A stretch of DNA of 64,000 nucleotides from Drosophila miranda. Taxonomy: Eukaryota > Arthropoda > Insecta > Diptera > Drosophilidae. Each line of letters starts with the position of its first letter. Position 1 is the first letter of the stretch. Below are positions 1 through 13,000 of this stretch, piece by piece. A model generated the notes under the pieces. The model ran no database searches and had not been told where the DNA came from. It saw nothing but the letters and a program-made list of their open reading frames with translations. The position numbers and the translations under genes are program-made. Where the stretch lies: positions 14,570,001 to 14,634,000 of the forward strand of contig NC_046675.1 of assembly GCF_003369915.1 (NCBI RefSeq), given 5' to 3'.

Positions 1-3000
1 CTCCGCCCCGCCGCCACACCGCCACATCGCCACACCGCCCCGCCGCCACACCGCCACTCCACCATTCGATGGATGCATTCAGAATTCTTGGAATTTTCAT
101 TAACACATGTCTAAAACTCCGGTGTCCGGGGCTGCATATGGAAATGTATCTGAAGAACGAAAAACGAAATTAAATGGAAAATGGAAAAGAATTTTTGTGA
201 ATGGTAGAACGAATGAACAGATGGGCGATAGAGAGGAAGAGACGAAGGGAGAGAGTGGGACCCATGGAGCTTTAAACATTGATTCTGCTGGAAACCCCGC
301 CAGGGTTTCTCACCTATTTATTGATTATTACACACAGTCACAAATCTGTTACACTAACAAGCCAACAAAACGGCCTAATGGACCCCAAACCAATCCCCCA
401 TCCACATCCCATCCTCCCCATTCGAAGAGTGGAAGAGTGGTTGTGTATAGGGTACCGACACCACTTGAGTTTGATGAACTTGGAGCCGCGGCTCGGGAGA
501 ATTTCTCAGCATGCTCTGGTAATTGAATTGTTCCATTATAAATACATGTACGAGTATGAGGTGGCAGCTAACGCATGACTCAACAGTTGGGCTCACGCGA
601 TACATTTGTATCTGGCTCTGGTTCTGGTTCTGGTTCTGTCTCCGCCGACAGATGCGAGCAATAAATCAATAGGACTAGTGCAAATGTCAGCCGGCCACTC
701 AGACTCTAGAGATGATTAACAGCGGAGTGAGATACTTCACAACAAGTGGCATTTGCGTCATAACAAAAGCCCCAGCATCCATCGATCCAGCGATCGATCG
801 AATTGTTTGCGCAGCTATTAAGACAGATATCGAAAACATTTTGGCATCATACGAGCATCGTGTCAGCCAAGAGCTTGGCCATAGCCAAACAGTTAACCGT
901 AAGACCCAGCCCCCGGGCAAATTGTGCAATTTAACTGCCATCGCCAGCTGAAAGAGAGATGCCTCAAGTTCAAGTTTTAATTCAAGCTCAAGGTCGGTGG
1001 AACGACGGTGATGGCGATGGTCCAGGCATCGCGGTAGCCGCAACACATTACCATTATTTTATAAGCCACGAATCGAAGATGGCAATTTCAATTTGATGCC
1101 TTTTTTTTTGCCCGTTTCTGCCTTCTGCCTGCTGTCGGCTGGCTGCCTGCTGGCTCGCTTATTTTCATTGGGGCGTTTTCATCAATCAATTTCGAACGTG
1201 AGTTCGTATCTCGTTTTTCTCATGCTTATTATAGAATCGAACACAACAGAACAGAACAGATCAGGCAGAACAGGTGGCCATGATTGCCCATTCTGTGGAT
1301 TCTTGGGACTTGCCAATTGACACCTACACCACTCGATGATGGCTCGGATGATGGTCACTGAACCTTGGCCATCTCCCATCTCCCATTTCCCATTCCGTAA
1401 TTCTGACGGCAGTTCCCTAACCATCAAATATATTTTATTTCCCCCCCATAGCCAGTTTTTGTGATTTCTTAATTTATAACCAATTACAAAGGCATTAGTA
1501 CGCTGAGCAAAGATCTTCAATATTTTTGTTTATTGCGCACATAAATCGGCGCTTTATGGCCCCCATTCTCGGCTCCATGTGAAGCTCCAGCTTCAGTCCC
1601 AGTCTCAGTCCCAAGATAAAGATGTGCGGAAGTAAGCGATGTTCACTTGCCGCTGTGCCTAATTAGCTTGTATTAGCAGCCCGCGCTAGCCAGTCAGCTA
1701 TCCGAGCTATCGATGGCTTAAAAGTTTTGTGCGTGCCAACAGAACTTTCTGGCCAGGCTCTAGCGCTGGCTCTGTCTCTGGCTCTGGGTCTGAGGTACAC
1801 ATCATTATGCTTTGATATTAATTGCATGGCTCGGCTGATGTCATCAGCGTCAGCATCAGCATCATCGTCGTCATCAGGCCCTGGGCTGAGGCAGAAGCCT
1901 CTGAAGCATCGGCTGAGGCAGCGTTAATCAAGATTTAACGTTGTCCAGTCATCAGCTTAGCCACGCGCATATAATTAACATTTTTGCCATCAGCTCGGGC
2001 CCAGACACAGACACGGACACGGACCCAGACCCAGACGTGGACCAGGTTCAATGTCAAGTGGCAAGGCGGATTTGGCTTATCAGAGGCGTTGATAGCACCA
2101 AACGGAACGGCTGCCCACAGGCCCACAGACCTCGTGGCTACCTTCTCCATTTGCTTCAGCTGCCTCAGGTGGTGCTGCCGATCCAGCGATCGTAAATATT
2201 TTATATATGCAAACATACTGACACTAGGGGCCATAGCCATACCATCCGTACATTGTTGTCTGCCCTCCATCCCAGTCGGAGTCGTCTCTGAAGTAGACAT
2301 AGAAGTAGCTGTAGAACTCCGAGTCGGAGCTGTTTGCTTGGCAAACAAGCTGGCCAAAGCCGCTGACCATTGACCGATATGGCGATGAGGATGATGATGA
2401 TGATGACGATGGCGATGCCGAAGATGTGTTGGCTGCGTGGCTGAGGAATTTCATAGCCACTTAGAGAACAAGTACGCAGAGTTAGAGATCACGAACTTGC
2501 GGGTTACCGCGGGCCAAGCCACAGCATCACAGCCCGCACGAAGCAGCACAGCACCCATCGAACGTGAGACTGCCAAACAGATTTGCCAATGAAGCGGAGA
2601 AACTTTCGACGGTGACACAATTAGATGCCGCCCCATGACTCCAAACATCCAAACATTCAACCCCACCCGACTCCCATGTTCTTGGCCATAACAAGCATTT
2701 ATGCTAAGCATTTATGCTTTCCCTTCCTTTCGCTTGGCTCCGTTCTGTGTCCCGGCCCACCAGCCTCGCATCGCCCAGTCGTCCATCAATTTGTCAGAAG
2801 ACGCTTTTCAGATTTTCAGATTTTGAGTTGGTGTGAAGCGAAATCAAAGCCGGGTCTGCGTCTGTGACTGTGAACTCTATCGTGTGTCCCAGTCTCTGCG
2901 CATGATAAATTGACCATGAGCTTGAGACACTCATAAAAGATACATTTGTTTGGCTTAAATGTTCCGACGCAGACGCAGGCCGGCGAGCCACTTAGTTGGT

Positions 3001-5356
3001 TTTGATTTAAACCCACGCAAACGCAAGTCCCACCGCTGTATGGGGGCGAGGCCATTGACCAGGCCGCCAAAGGGCCGCAGTTGCCGTTGCACTTGATTCT
3101 CCAATTAAATGGTTAGAACTCCAGAGCAGCGTGTGAACCAGAATCGGAGGCGGAAATCCACTGAGAAGGCAGCCCGGCAGGCAGGCAGGCAGGCGGCTGG
3201 CAGATCTTTTGATTTTTATCAGCATTAAATTCTCAACTTCCTGCGACAAGGTCGGGGGCTAATTTCATTTAAGTAAATACGCTTGCGGTTAACTGCCAGG
3301 CAATTTGAAGTGTAACGGGAACGTGTAGCCACAGACAGGGCTTAAACCACAGCAGCAACAGCAGCAGCAGCAGCCGTTTCTTTTTCGACCAAACCGAATG
3401 GAATTACAATTGCAATTACACAATTTGGCTATTAACGCCTCGGCGCTTGGTGCCGAGTGCCGAGTGCCGAATGCCGTGTGCCCCATTCCACCTTTCACCT
3501 CGACAATGAAATGGTTTTCAATGATTGCTGTAATTTCTGTTTGAAGAGAAGAAAAGCGAAGCAAAGCAGAGCCCACAGTAATCCACCATTCCATCCGCCT
3601 CCTCCCAGGCGCTCGCTCGCCCGCTCGGGAAATGCAAATGAATATCTTTTGCTGTTTAGTAGAGCAAAACGCCGGCTGAGGTTGAGTAATACAATATACT
3701 GGTAAGCCCAGATTTCCCATCGAGACAACTACAGACACTACAGACACCTATCTGTACGGCTGTATCTGTATCTTGGAGTGGTGCTTCTGTTGGTGTGGAT
3801 GCCATAATCATAGCTCATATTATGTATGCTGTTTCCCTATTGTTGTTTCGATGTCATTGAACTTGAACTTGTCGTCGTGGATTGTGTCGCGGGGCATGTC
3901 TATTTTTGGTTCGACGTTTTATGCAATTTCTCGTCTACTCGGCGTGAATATGCTAATTCCGATTTGTATAACACGTTGCCGGTCCAAAAACGTGTTCGAA
4001 ATGTTAATTAAATGGCAAACATTTGCGGCTTTTATTCATACTCGTATTTATGGCAATTAGTAGCCGCTCTGACCCAATTCGATCGGTCTGTGTCGGTGTC
4101 GGTGTCTGTGTCTGTGGGCCCCTGCTAATTAGAGTTTATGATAGGATGTAGCCGTAGCTAAAGAAGGGTTCTTTCTCTGGTATTCCCGGCAGGCCGGTAC
4201 GCCGGCAATTGGAAATGCATTTCGCATCTCACTTAGACATTCACCCTGGCGCCACATCCACACAACTGGCTACTAATCGCTGTCTAAGAAAACTGCCGGC
4301 ACGCTAACAAGACAAGACAAGACAATGATGGAGACCCACGGCCAAGACAAACTCGAAGACGGCTACCGTCTTCAGAGCTTGACCAGTGCAAATGTTTTCG
4401 GTTCGCTAGAGGCGGCAGAGGGAGCAGGCAACTGGAACTGGGACCTGGAGCCCGGGACCTGGGTTGCTGGGCTGCTGGGTTGGCGTGTTAGAATTCATTT
4501 TGACACTATTTAGACGAAGGCTTCGCAATGGTAAGGAATGGTAATTAGAAGAGAGAAAGAGAGAGAGATCTCTATCACAGGTGCAATGACTTGCCCGGCC
4601 TGGGAGCAGTTCTCTTTCAATTGTGTAACCCTAGCCCTGTGCCAGGCCCAGGCCCAGGCCCATCTCCGTATTCCCATTCTAATGCCTGAGTGGGTTCAAT
4701 CAACTCTCCGGCTGGCACCTTTACGCATGGCAACCACAGACAGTCCATGGCTCCAGCAACAACTACAGCCCCAGCTTTGGGTCATGCCAAGTCAGAGACA
4801 GGCTCGGCTCTCACTTGAACTAATACTTTGTATAATTATCGCTTTGCTGATCTTTTGCACATGATGTACGAGTATTCTACGGTCTGTACGGCCTGTGTGT
4901 GTGTGTCCGTGTGCGAGCACTGGGCCATTGAATTTTACGGCTTTTGGCCAGGTCTGTCCTGGCTAACACGCAACATTCTCCAGCAGTCTTCTCCGCTGCA
5001 CTATCTCCACTGTCCAATCATTAGGCGAATGCCATGAGCCCCGGCGTGGGAGGAGAGAGAGAGATACAAATCGACTACAAGCTGGAGACAGCAGCAGAAG
5101 CAGCAGCAGCAGCAATAGACGGGAAACAAAATGCGGCGGCGGTGAGCAATTAGCGCTTAGAATGCCACATGGATGCGTTCCGCGAGCACTTAATTGAATC
5201 GGGCCCAGAGTCTGAGTCGGGCCCAAGTCAGGACTTCCAGCGTGAGAGAGTGCTCCTCTTGGGGCTCCCCAACTTGCACTCAAATTAATAAACAGTTACG
5301 CATGCGCAGGGGGAAACTTGTTGCTGCTGAGGCTCCTCCTGCCGCTGCTGATTGCC

Positions 5357-5385
5357 GGGGCCGGGGCCGGGGCCGGGGCCGGGCC
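5357..5385 (+). repeat. GGGGCC hexanucleotide repeat
   Basis: Four tandem GGGGCC units followed by GGGCC, ending just before an ATGG. The G-rich strand is the + strand, the same as tnc transcription. Short pure runs like this can form G-quadruplexes. Confidence 0.9.
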
Positions 5386-6827
5386 ATGGATGCATCCATC
5401 ACTTGTCAGGCTCCGACTGCAGCTCCTCCAGCAGCCACTGCCACAGCAATCTGAGTCTCAATCTGCATCGGAATCTGCCGTTGGACTGGCTTGTCTGTTA
5501 TTTCGGCAATTGCTGTAATCAATGCGCTGTTATCAATAACAGCTAGCGGTGTAATAATTGAATGCAGACCAAGGAGGAGCTACTCGGTGCAGCACGAGCT
5601 GCGGAACGACAGTTCCTCCTCCGTCCGGCCGTCTAGGCCTCCGTTTTGGACTGTCTAAAATTGCGCAAACAAAATTATGATATATTTGCCTCGCAACAGA
5701 ACAGAACGGAACGGAACGGAACAAAGTAGAGCTGGGGAGTGGAATGCCAGTCTGTGATTAGCCCCGAGTCGGGGGAAGAGTGCTCTGACTGAGTCGGACA
5801 GATTGATTGCTGGACGGGAACGGGGAGGGGAAGGAGAGGATTCATTAAAGCCATGCAAAGGCCATCAAAACAAATCAAAGACAGGACACATGCTCGTAAA
5901 ACTCTAGGGCCCCGGAGACCCGGACTGTGGGAAAGAATTCCTGGCGACCGACACCGACCCCTCCTTTAACTGCTTAATTACAGCGCCCCAAGGCCAGCTG
6001 CCAGCCGACTGGGCCTCATTATTATCTATTAAGCAGTCAGGAGCGGTAGGGAAAAGTTCGCCCAACCTGACAAACTGACAAACTGGCGAACTGGCAAACT
6101 GGCAAACTGACAAACAGACAAACAGACACTGACTCTCTAATGACATTGCCCAGGCAGGCAGCCATAAATATGCATATGAGATGAGCTGGAGGAGTCCTAG
6201 TCCTAGTCGAACTTGGGCCTAGAGTCGGGCCTGCAATTACAATGTCCACATATAGACAGGCAGGATTGTGCGGGCCTAGGTCTAAGCCTCCTCTGATATT
6301 ACCCTTGCCTCGGTAATTGTTTCATATGCACGGCAGCAACATCCACAGCAGCAGCAGCAACAACCAGAACAGCCTTCGACTGGTGCAATTTCATGGCCGC
6401 CCCATCCACATCATGACCATCGGGCATAATTTACTTAGAACGAATCATGGTCTAGGCTCTAGCATCAGTCCGGTAATAAAACACAGCGTCACGCCAAGGT
6501 AGCGCCCTAGCCAAGGCAATAGCCCATACAATACCCGTGGCCACAGCAACTGCGTCCAATTTGGGGAGCCGCAATCGAGGCGCTCCACCAGCAGCTCCAC
6601 CAGCAGCAACAGCAGCAGCAGCAGCAGCTCCGATGTCTACATTGCTACCTTGTCGCCGACATAATCATGTTAAATTACTCGCAAATTCATTTGCTGTGCG
6701 GCCTCCGATGCTTCCAGTTGCAGTTGCATTGTTAGGGCGCCTCCTGCCGTGTTGCAGTTTTGCCTCTTGCCTGGCGGCTGCTTTCAGCGTTGATGCATGG
6801 ACATGATACTGTGGCTGTGGAGGCATT

Positions 6828-6860
6828 GGGCCTGGGCATGGGCATGGGCATGGGCATGGG
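6828..6860 (+). repeat. GGGCAT hexamer repeat, G-quadruplex-type
   Basis: GGGCCT followed by four GGGCAT units and a final GGG: six G-triplets separated by exactly three bases, a canonical G4 pattern on the + strand. Confidence 0.9.
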
Positions 6861-7254
6861 TCGGAAGTCTGGGCTCCTTCTGTCTGTGTTGTTGTTAGCT
6901 TGTCGCTCACTCCATATTGATCTACTCGGCATTATGGAAATTATGTGATCAAGGCCATAGAAAATGGAAATTGTTTTGCCCAACAAAAGTCTATTAAAAA
7001 TTTGCATGCTCCTTCTTCCTAGTGGCTTCTTCTTGTGCTTCCTTGTGGCTTCTTGGCTGTTCTTGGATGCTGCTGCCTTTTGCCTTTACTGGGAATCGCA
7101 ATTATAGATCGATTTATTGCTCGTCTCCCCGGGCATTGTTTTAGCTGCATCTAATTAGAAGATAGATAAATATAGAAAGACTCTCCTCGGTCACACCAAA
7201 AACAGAGTGAGAAACGGCAACGTTTCAGGCCAGAGCCTGATCCGACGCTTCTTC

Positions 7255-7275
7255 GGGACTGGGACTGGGACTGGG
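7255..7275 (+). repeat. GGGACT hexamer repeat, G-quadruplex-type
   Basis: (GGGACT)3GGG: four G-triplets with three-base loops on the + strand. Confidence 0.9.
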
Positions 7276-8326
7276 ACGGTGGCTGGGTCTGCGTCTGCGT
7301 CTGCGACTGGAGGTGGAGGTGGGTGTGGTCAAGTTGTCGCTGCTGCAGCTGCGAATAGCGGTAAAAAAAAAAAGGAGAAGAGAGCCAACGACAAACGCAT
7401 TTGGGGACAACAGACTGGCGAAGATTTGTGTTTATTTAGTAATCTTTGAAATATTTGTGGCATGGCAAATATTTTCACTCGCCTGCGTTTCCGCATCGAG
7501 CCGCACGGCGCAGAGAATCGTAGAGACCCGGGCCCAGGCCCAGAGGTGGGGTGGGGCATATAAAAGTAATGCTAGCAACAAGAATATTTGGGGAAAACTT
7601 CCACTTTTTCCCCATCTGCTGCCCCCACAGCCGAGTCCACCCACAGCACTAAATAATAAAGCGTAACCAGCAAAAGGCGTGCCTGGGTCTTGGCTGGGTT
7701 TGGGTTTGGGCTTGCTTCTGAGCCTTGGCCTGGGCTTGTGGCTATGTGACTCTGGTTCAGTCCAACCTCGGATACAGCTACAGATATACAGCTACAGCTG
7801 AAGCACCTAGGCCTACTTATGTAAGTAAAGCTGCCAGTGCCAGAGCTGGTGCTAGTGCCAGTGCCAGTGCTTGTGGCTTGTATTTTATGGTTTGTGTACA
7901 CATTTTTGCACACATGCGCGACGGGTCATTCAACTTGCCGCAGAGCCAGTGGCAGTGGCAATGGCAGTGGCAGCGTCTTGGCCCAGACCAAGCAGCCAGC
8001 CATGGCCATGGCCATGGAGGAGGATCAGAAGGGGGCGAATGCGCGCGCGCTTTCCTAGAATAAACAAAATGCACGACTCGAGCGGGAGCAACAGCAAAGA
8101 GCAAAAGCAAGAGCAACCGCCACCGCCAACAACTTGGCTTTAACTTCGGCTTCGACCGCAGTCTCTGTTGCCCAAGTACTACACGATGCAGAGGCAGAGC
8201 CGGGCAAGTTGTAGCTGGATCCACATCAACACCAGCCACAACATCAGCAGCGACTTTGGCTGACTAACTGACTGACTGACTTCTGTTTGTTGGACCGACA
8301 CGACCATGTTTGATGTGTACCACCAC

Positions 8327-8353
8327 CATCATCATCATCATCATCATCATCAT
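8327..8353 (+). repeat. (CAT)9 trinucleotide microsatellite
   Basis: Nine uninterrupted CAT units. Related shorter CAT/GAT runs lie nearby at about 8415-8430 and at about 2390-2410. Confidence 0.95.
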
Positions 8354-8602
8354 CCTCCTCGACAGCAACAGCAGCAGCAGCAAAAGCAACAACAGCTCAT
8401 GCGTCGCCCCGATCATCATCATCATCATCATAATAATAATCGTAATGATGATGTAGTATGTGGCTTGTTTTAGTTGTTGCACTTGCACAGCACAAAATTG
8501 TTGCATAAGTTTGCATTACAAGGCGGTCCCGTCCCAGCAACTGGGGAGTTGTCGTCGTCGTGGTCTTGCTCTCTGCCAGAGTCTGGCTATGGCTCTAGGT
8601 CT

Positions 8603-8623
8603 GGGTCTGGGTCTGGGTCTGGG
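8603..8623 (+). repeat. GGGTCT hexamer repeat, G-quadruplex-type
   Basis: (GGGTCT)3GGG on the + strand. It lies in a longer stretch of CTGGGT/CTGGCT hexamers; similar tracts occur around 1760-1790 and 9010-9045. Confidence 0.9.
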
Positions 8624-10084
8624 ACTGTGTCTCGTATCGGACTGACTGCGAACCGGCTGCATGATTGACTCCCATTGCAGCCAAATTCTTCACACTGCCT
8701 TCTCCAGACTTCAGTTCAGTTCAGTCAAGTGGTAGCTCCCTCTCGCCTTCGCCTTCGCCTTCGCCTCTGACTCCCATCCATCTCCATCTCCACCTGCTGG
8801 CCGACAATCCTTAACAGTTAATGTGTGAATTTTTATGCGTTGCCAGGTTCGGTCGTGTGGTTGTTCTTACCGCATAAAATGTAATTTACATCCGTTAGTT
8901 TCGAGTGAGAGAGAGAGAGAGAGATGTTCTAGGAGCAGTTCGTTGGCCACGATTTGAAATTGCTACTCTGATTTGTTGCCGCCGTCTTGACCAGTTCCAT
9001 GGCCAGAGTCTGGCTCTGGCTCTGGCTCTGGGCCTGGGCCTGGGCCAAATTCATGCTTATGAGCACTTGCCGTTAGAATTTTCATTGTTGTTTCGCCTGC
9101 AATTTGTTGCCAAATTGTATGGGCCAGACTTCCATTTAAATGTGGATCCCGGCAAAGAGCAAGTCATCCCGGAGTGTCCCGTCGGGGCCCCCCAGATACA
9201 CGAGTATGCGGAAATTCAAATGTGAAATATGTGCAAAATTGTCAACCCTTCAACTAGACGCAATTAATCAAAGCCGCAAAGCCGCCAGCAACAGCAATTC
9301 ATAAAAATGCAATTTGTCAAATCATTTTCTGCCGTGCGTCGTGCGCCGTGCGCCGTGCAGCAACAGGCCGTCCTTTGTTGCATGTTGCATGTTGCTGCTG
9401 GCTTGTGGCTCATAGACGCCACCCCACCGCAGCAACAAGTGGCCTCCAGAATCTCGTAGAACAGCAGCAGCAGCAGCCGCTACAGCACTCGCCTTGCTGG
9501 CCAACTGTCAGCTTAAACAATTTGTTTGAGCCATTTTACCAGGGGCCAGAAACAGGCCAGACGGCGGTTGGCCAGTGTGGGACACACGCAGGCAGCTCAG
9601 GCCTCGGCTCAGAATCGACTACGTGCCATTTTTGCTGGATTGCCGGATGATGTTGCTGCCTGGCTGGCTGCATTTTGATTATGTGGTAATAACACGTTGC
9701 ACGCACACAAAGCCAAACTGTTGCTCCTGCTAGAGCTGGTGGTTGCTGGTGCCTCCTGATGTTGCAATTTGGAGCTGCTGCTGGTGCGGCTGGCCAGCGG
9801 CACTTGGACCCTGTTATCAGGCCCCGGACAGGGCTATCAACAGGAGTGGTTGGCCTACGCAAGTCCGGGGCCACGTCCGGGCCTAATTTCAATTGCATGC
9901 AGGCACAATTAGAGCCCGGCATTCGATGCATTTGCTGCGATGCATTCGCTGCAATAGATAAATTAATTTATTATGGTCATGGCTAACGGATATGGCCATC
10001 ATAAAAATGCTGCCGTAATCGCGGCAAAGTAACTATGGCATTTCATTAAATAATAAACATTTCTTTTCGCATTCCTCATTCCAG

Positions 10085-13000
10085 CTCCACTGCAGGAATA
10101 CACGGAGATCCAGCAGTACTCGGGTAAGTCAGAATTCTGTTTAATTTTTGAGTGCTGCCAGTGGTGGCAATAACGACGGTGGCCGCCCCAATCGAGGCTG
10201 CGGCTGCGGCTGCGGCAAGCAAAATTGAACCACTGGTACACCCATAATACTCGTAAAAGTGCATCTAGATTCGTTTTATGATGATTACGTTTCGGAATAA
10301 TAATGAAGAGAATCAGATTGCTATGCGCCATAAATGCTTGCGAGATTTATGGCACGCCGCGAATTTAATTTGTTTTCCATGTGAACGAAACGAAAGGAAA
10401 GGAAAGCCCATCCCTAATCTGAGAATTGTTTCATTAAATGAAACAATATGCATATGTATGACAGGTCCCATCTCCCCAGGGGTTCTAGATTTTCCCATCA
10501 AAGATTCCCCTTCCGCATTCCCCACTCCCCAGCTTGATGGTTAATTAGCTCGTCAAGTGCTGTCCAGGCGGATAAGCCGGCTCCAGAAAGCATAAGCCGC
10601 TAATCGGGTGCAAATGATCGAACCAATCGCTGTCATAAAGCAGCATTATTAACCAGTTAGATGAGGTGTGAAAAGACACATACGAAAACAAATTGAAACA
10701 TAAAGAAATAAGCGCTGCTTTTTACGAGTTATGTTGGAAACGTGAGCTTCAAACTGCGCCAGAGACCGAGACTGAGACCGAGACCCAGTCCGAGACCCCA
10801 AAGATTTCAATCAACAAAAAATGGTCTAGCCCCTGCTCGCTGCTCAACTCTCGACTTGGGGTCTGGGTCTGAGGCGGGGTCCGGGTGTGGGTCCGGCGCG
10901 TTTAACGTGTTAATGATGTGATGTTGAATTTATTGCGGGTGGACGTCACTAAATTAGGCAGCCAGTCAGCCCAGACAGCGGACAACCGGCGACGGACAGT
11001 GGACAGTGGACATTGGGACTGACAGACGTGCGCATATTTTAAGACACGACCGGCAGTGGCACTTGACTTTTGTTTAACGACGCTGATGAGCAATAAAAAT
11101 TGTCTATAGCTGCACGTATTATGACAGCTGGTGGCGCTAAGCCTTATTTATGGCCCTGGCGACACAGTAGCACACATTGACCCGCCCCGACCCCACCACG
11201 CCTCCAACTCCAACTTGAACTGGAGCTGCAGCTTGATTTTCAATGGATACTGTGGTGGCCTGCATCCATAACTAATGGCTGGAATTTATTAGTCAGAGAA
11301 CTGGGGGCCCAGGCATTGTTTGAGGCGGCTGTTCCCAGGCAGCGCTCCAGATTTGAGGACGAGGTAGTAATGTGAGCCTCTTTCTTGGTCTGTTTTCTGT
11401 TGCAGAGGGCTGCTACTACAACTATGCGCATTACAACGAGGGCGATCGCATCATGACCAATGAGCCGTGTCTGAACTGCACCTGCCACAACCGCATGCTG
11501 ATGTGCTACCTGCGCGTCTGCCCCTTCACCAAGCCCATTGGCCACGACTGCATCGTGGAGAAGCGGGAGGATCAGTGCTGTCCCATCATCACCTGCCCAG
11601 AGGGTGAGTAGTCCCAGTGGGAAAGCTTATGTCCATCATTCCTAACCAATCCCCCTCGCCCCAATAAACAGTTCCGGTCGATGTACCCTACCACACCCCC
11701 GAGCCCGGCACTGAGCTGAGCATCCCCGAGAAGTTCGGCTGCAGCATCGAGGAGAAGTTCTACCCGGAGGGCGCCCAGGTGCCATCGAACCCCAACAGGC
11801 CGTGCGAGCTGTGCTACTGCATCAACAACCAGACCAAGTGCGTGATGCAGGAGTGCACCCTCCATGTGGACGGATGCCTGCCCATCTACAACAAGGGATC
11901 CTGCTGCCCCGTGCGCTACAGTTGCGGTAAGTCGCCAGCCTTTCTCTGCCTCTCACTGGTACTACAAAATCCAACTCTCTTGCAGACCACGAGAACGAGC
12001 TGGACTTCATCGATACGTCCACCACGACGACGACGACTACAGAGCGTCCCACCACAGGATTCATCCTGCCCACGACCATGATGCCAACCGAGTCCACCGA
12101 CTGCATGTTCAATGAGGACATCTACGCCGATGGAGCCTCGATCAAGGGCAAGGATGCCTGCGAGCACTGCTACTGCATGCGAGGACACATGGTTTGCGCC
12201 GTCCAGGATTGCAAGATGCCGATGATGGCGGCCAACGGCACGTCCTGCCGGGCCATGCCAGCAGCCGAGGGCGAGTGCTGTCCCAACAACTACATTTGCG
12301 AGGACGACAGTGCAACCACTGAGATTGTGGAGATCACCACGCCGGAGATCTCAACGTCCGCTCCCGCCAAGGACATCCACGGCGAGATCCCCAAGGAGGA
12401 TGTGGATCTCCAGGAGCACATTGACGACGAAGAAAAGGACCAGGACAAGGAGACGGCCACCGAGATTCCCACAGCGGAAGAGGGCAGCGGTGAAGTCGAA
12501 GACGAGGAGACCACCACAAGTGCGCCAGTGCGTGCCTCGGACGAAAAGGACAAGCCCTTCACGCCCGAGAGCTCCACCGCCGGCATTGCTTCCGACTCCA
12601 GAATCGATCTATCATCCACCTCGACTGAAGCAGCCACCGGCGCCTCATCCACCGAAACCGCCACCGAAGCCAGCGGCGAAGTGGAGGAGGAGGATGACAT
12701 CATTAAGATTGTCACCACACCAGAGCCCGAGGGAAGCGGCGAAGAGGATGTTTCGAAGCCCACGAAGACCGTCGAGCAGGATAGCACCGAGGAGGAGGAG
12801 ATCATCAAGGTCACCTCTCCAGCACCAGCCAAGGCCAGTCCCGAAGAAGATATCGTTAAGGTCACCACCTCTGCTCCTTCCGTTACCGATGAAGATGTTA
12901 AGCCCACTTCTGCCGAGGAAACGAGCGATGAAACGGAAGATTCCAAGCCCACACCTTCTGAGGAAGGCAGTGGCGAGGAGGACCAGACTAAGGCCACACC

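Larger units (their letters stand above)
1..10084. other. Non-coding, microsatellite-rich region upstream of the first visible tnc exon
   Basis: No convincing coding exon is visible on either strand. The many open frames here are driven by simple repeats (CAG/CTG, CAT, GGGNCT hexamers, CT/GA tracts) and lack conserved domains or sensible splice context. The first recognisable exon downstream (10085-10123) is an internal exon of tenectin starting in phase, so this stretch is most likely the large first intron of that gene, or upstream sequence. I searched for a signal-peptide exon ending one base into a codon (needed to join the exon at 10085) and did not find one. A TATAAAAG at 7559-7566 and a GAGA tract near 8908-8923 are present but cannot be tied to a transcript. 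Confidence 0.7.

Noticed and set aside
1093..1320. Hydrophobic open frame that might be the missing tenectin signal-peptide exon
   Set aside because: It lacks a donor in the right phase to join the exon at 10085, and its sequence does not resemble a tenectin N-terminus.
7559..7566. TATAAAAG upstream of tnc as its promoter
   Set aside because: No initiator at the expected distance, and no following exon with a signal peptide could be found.
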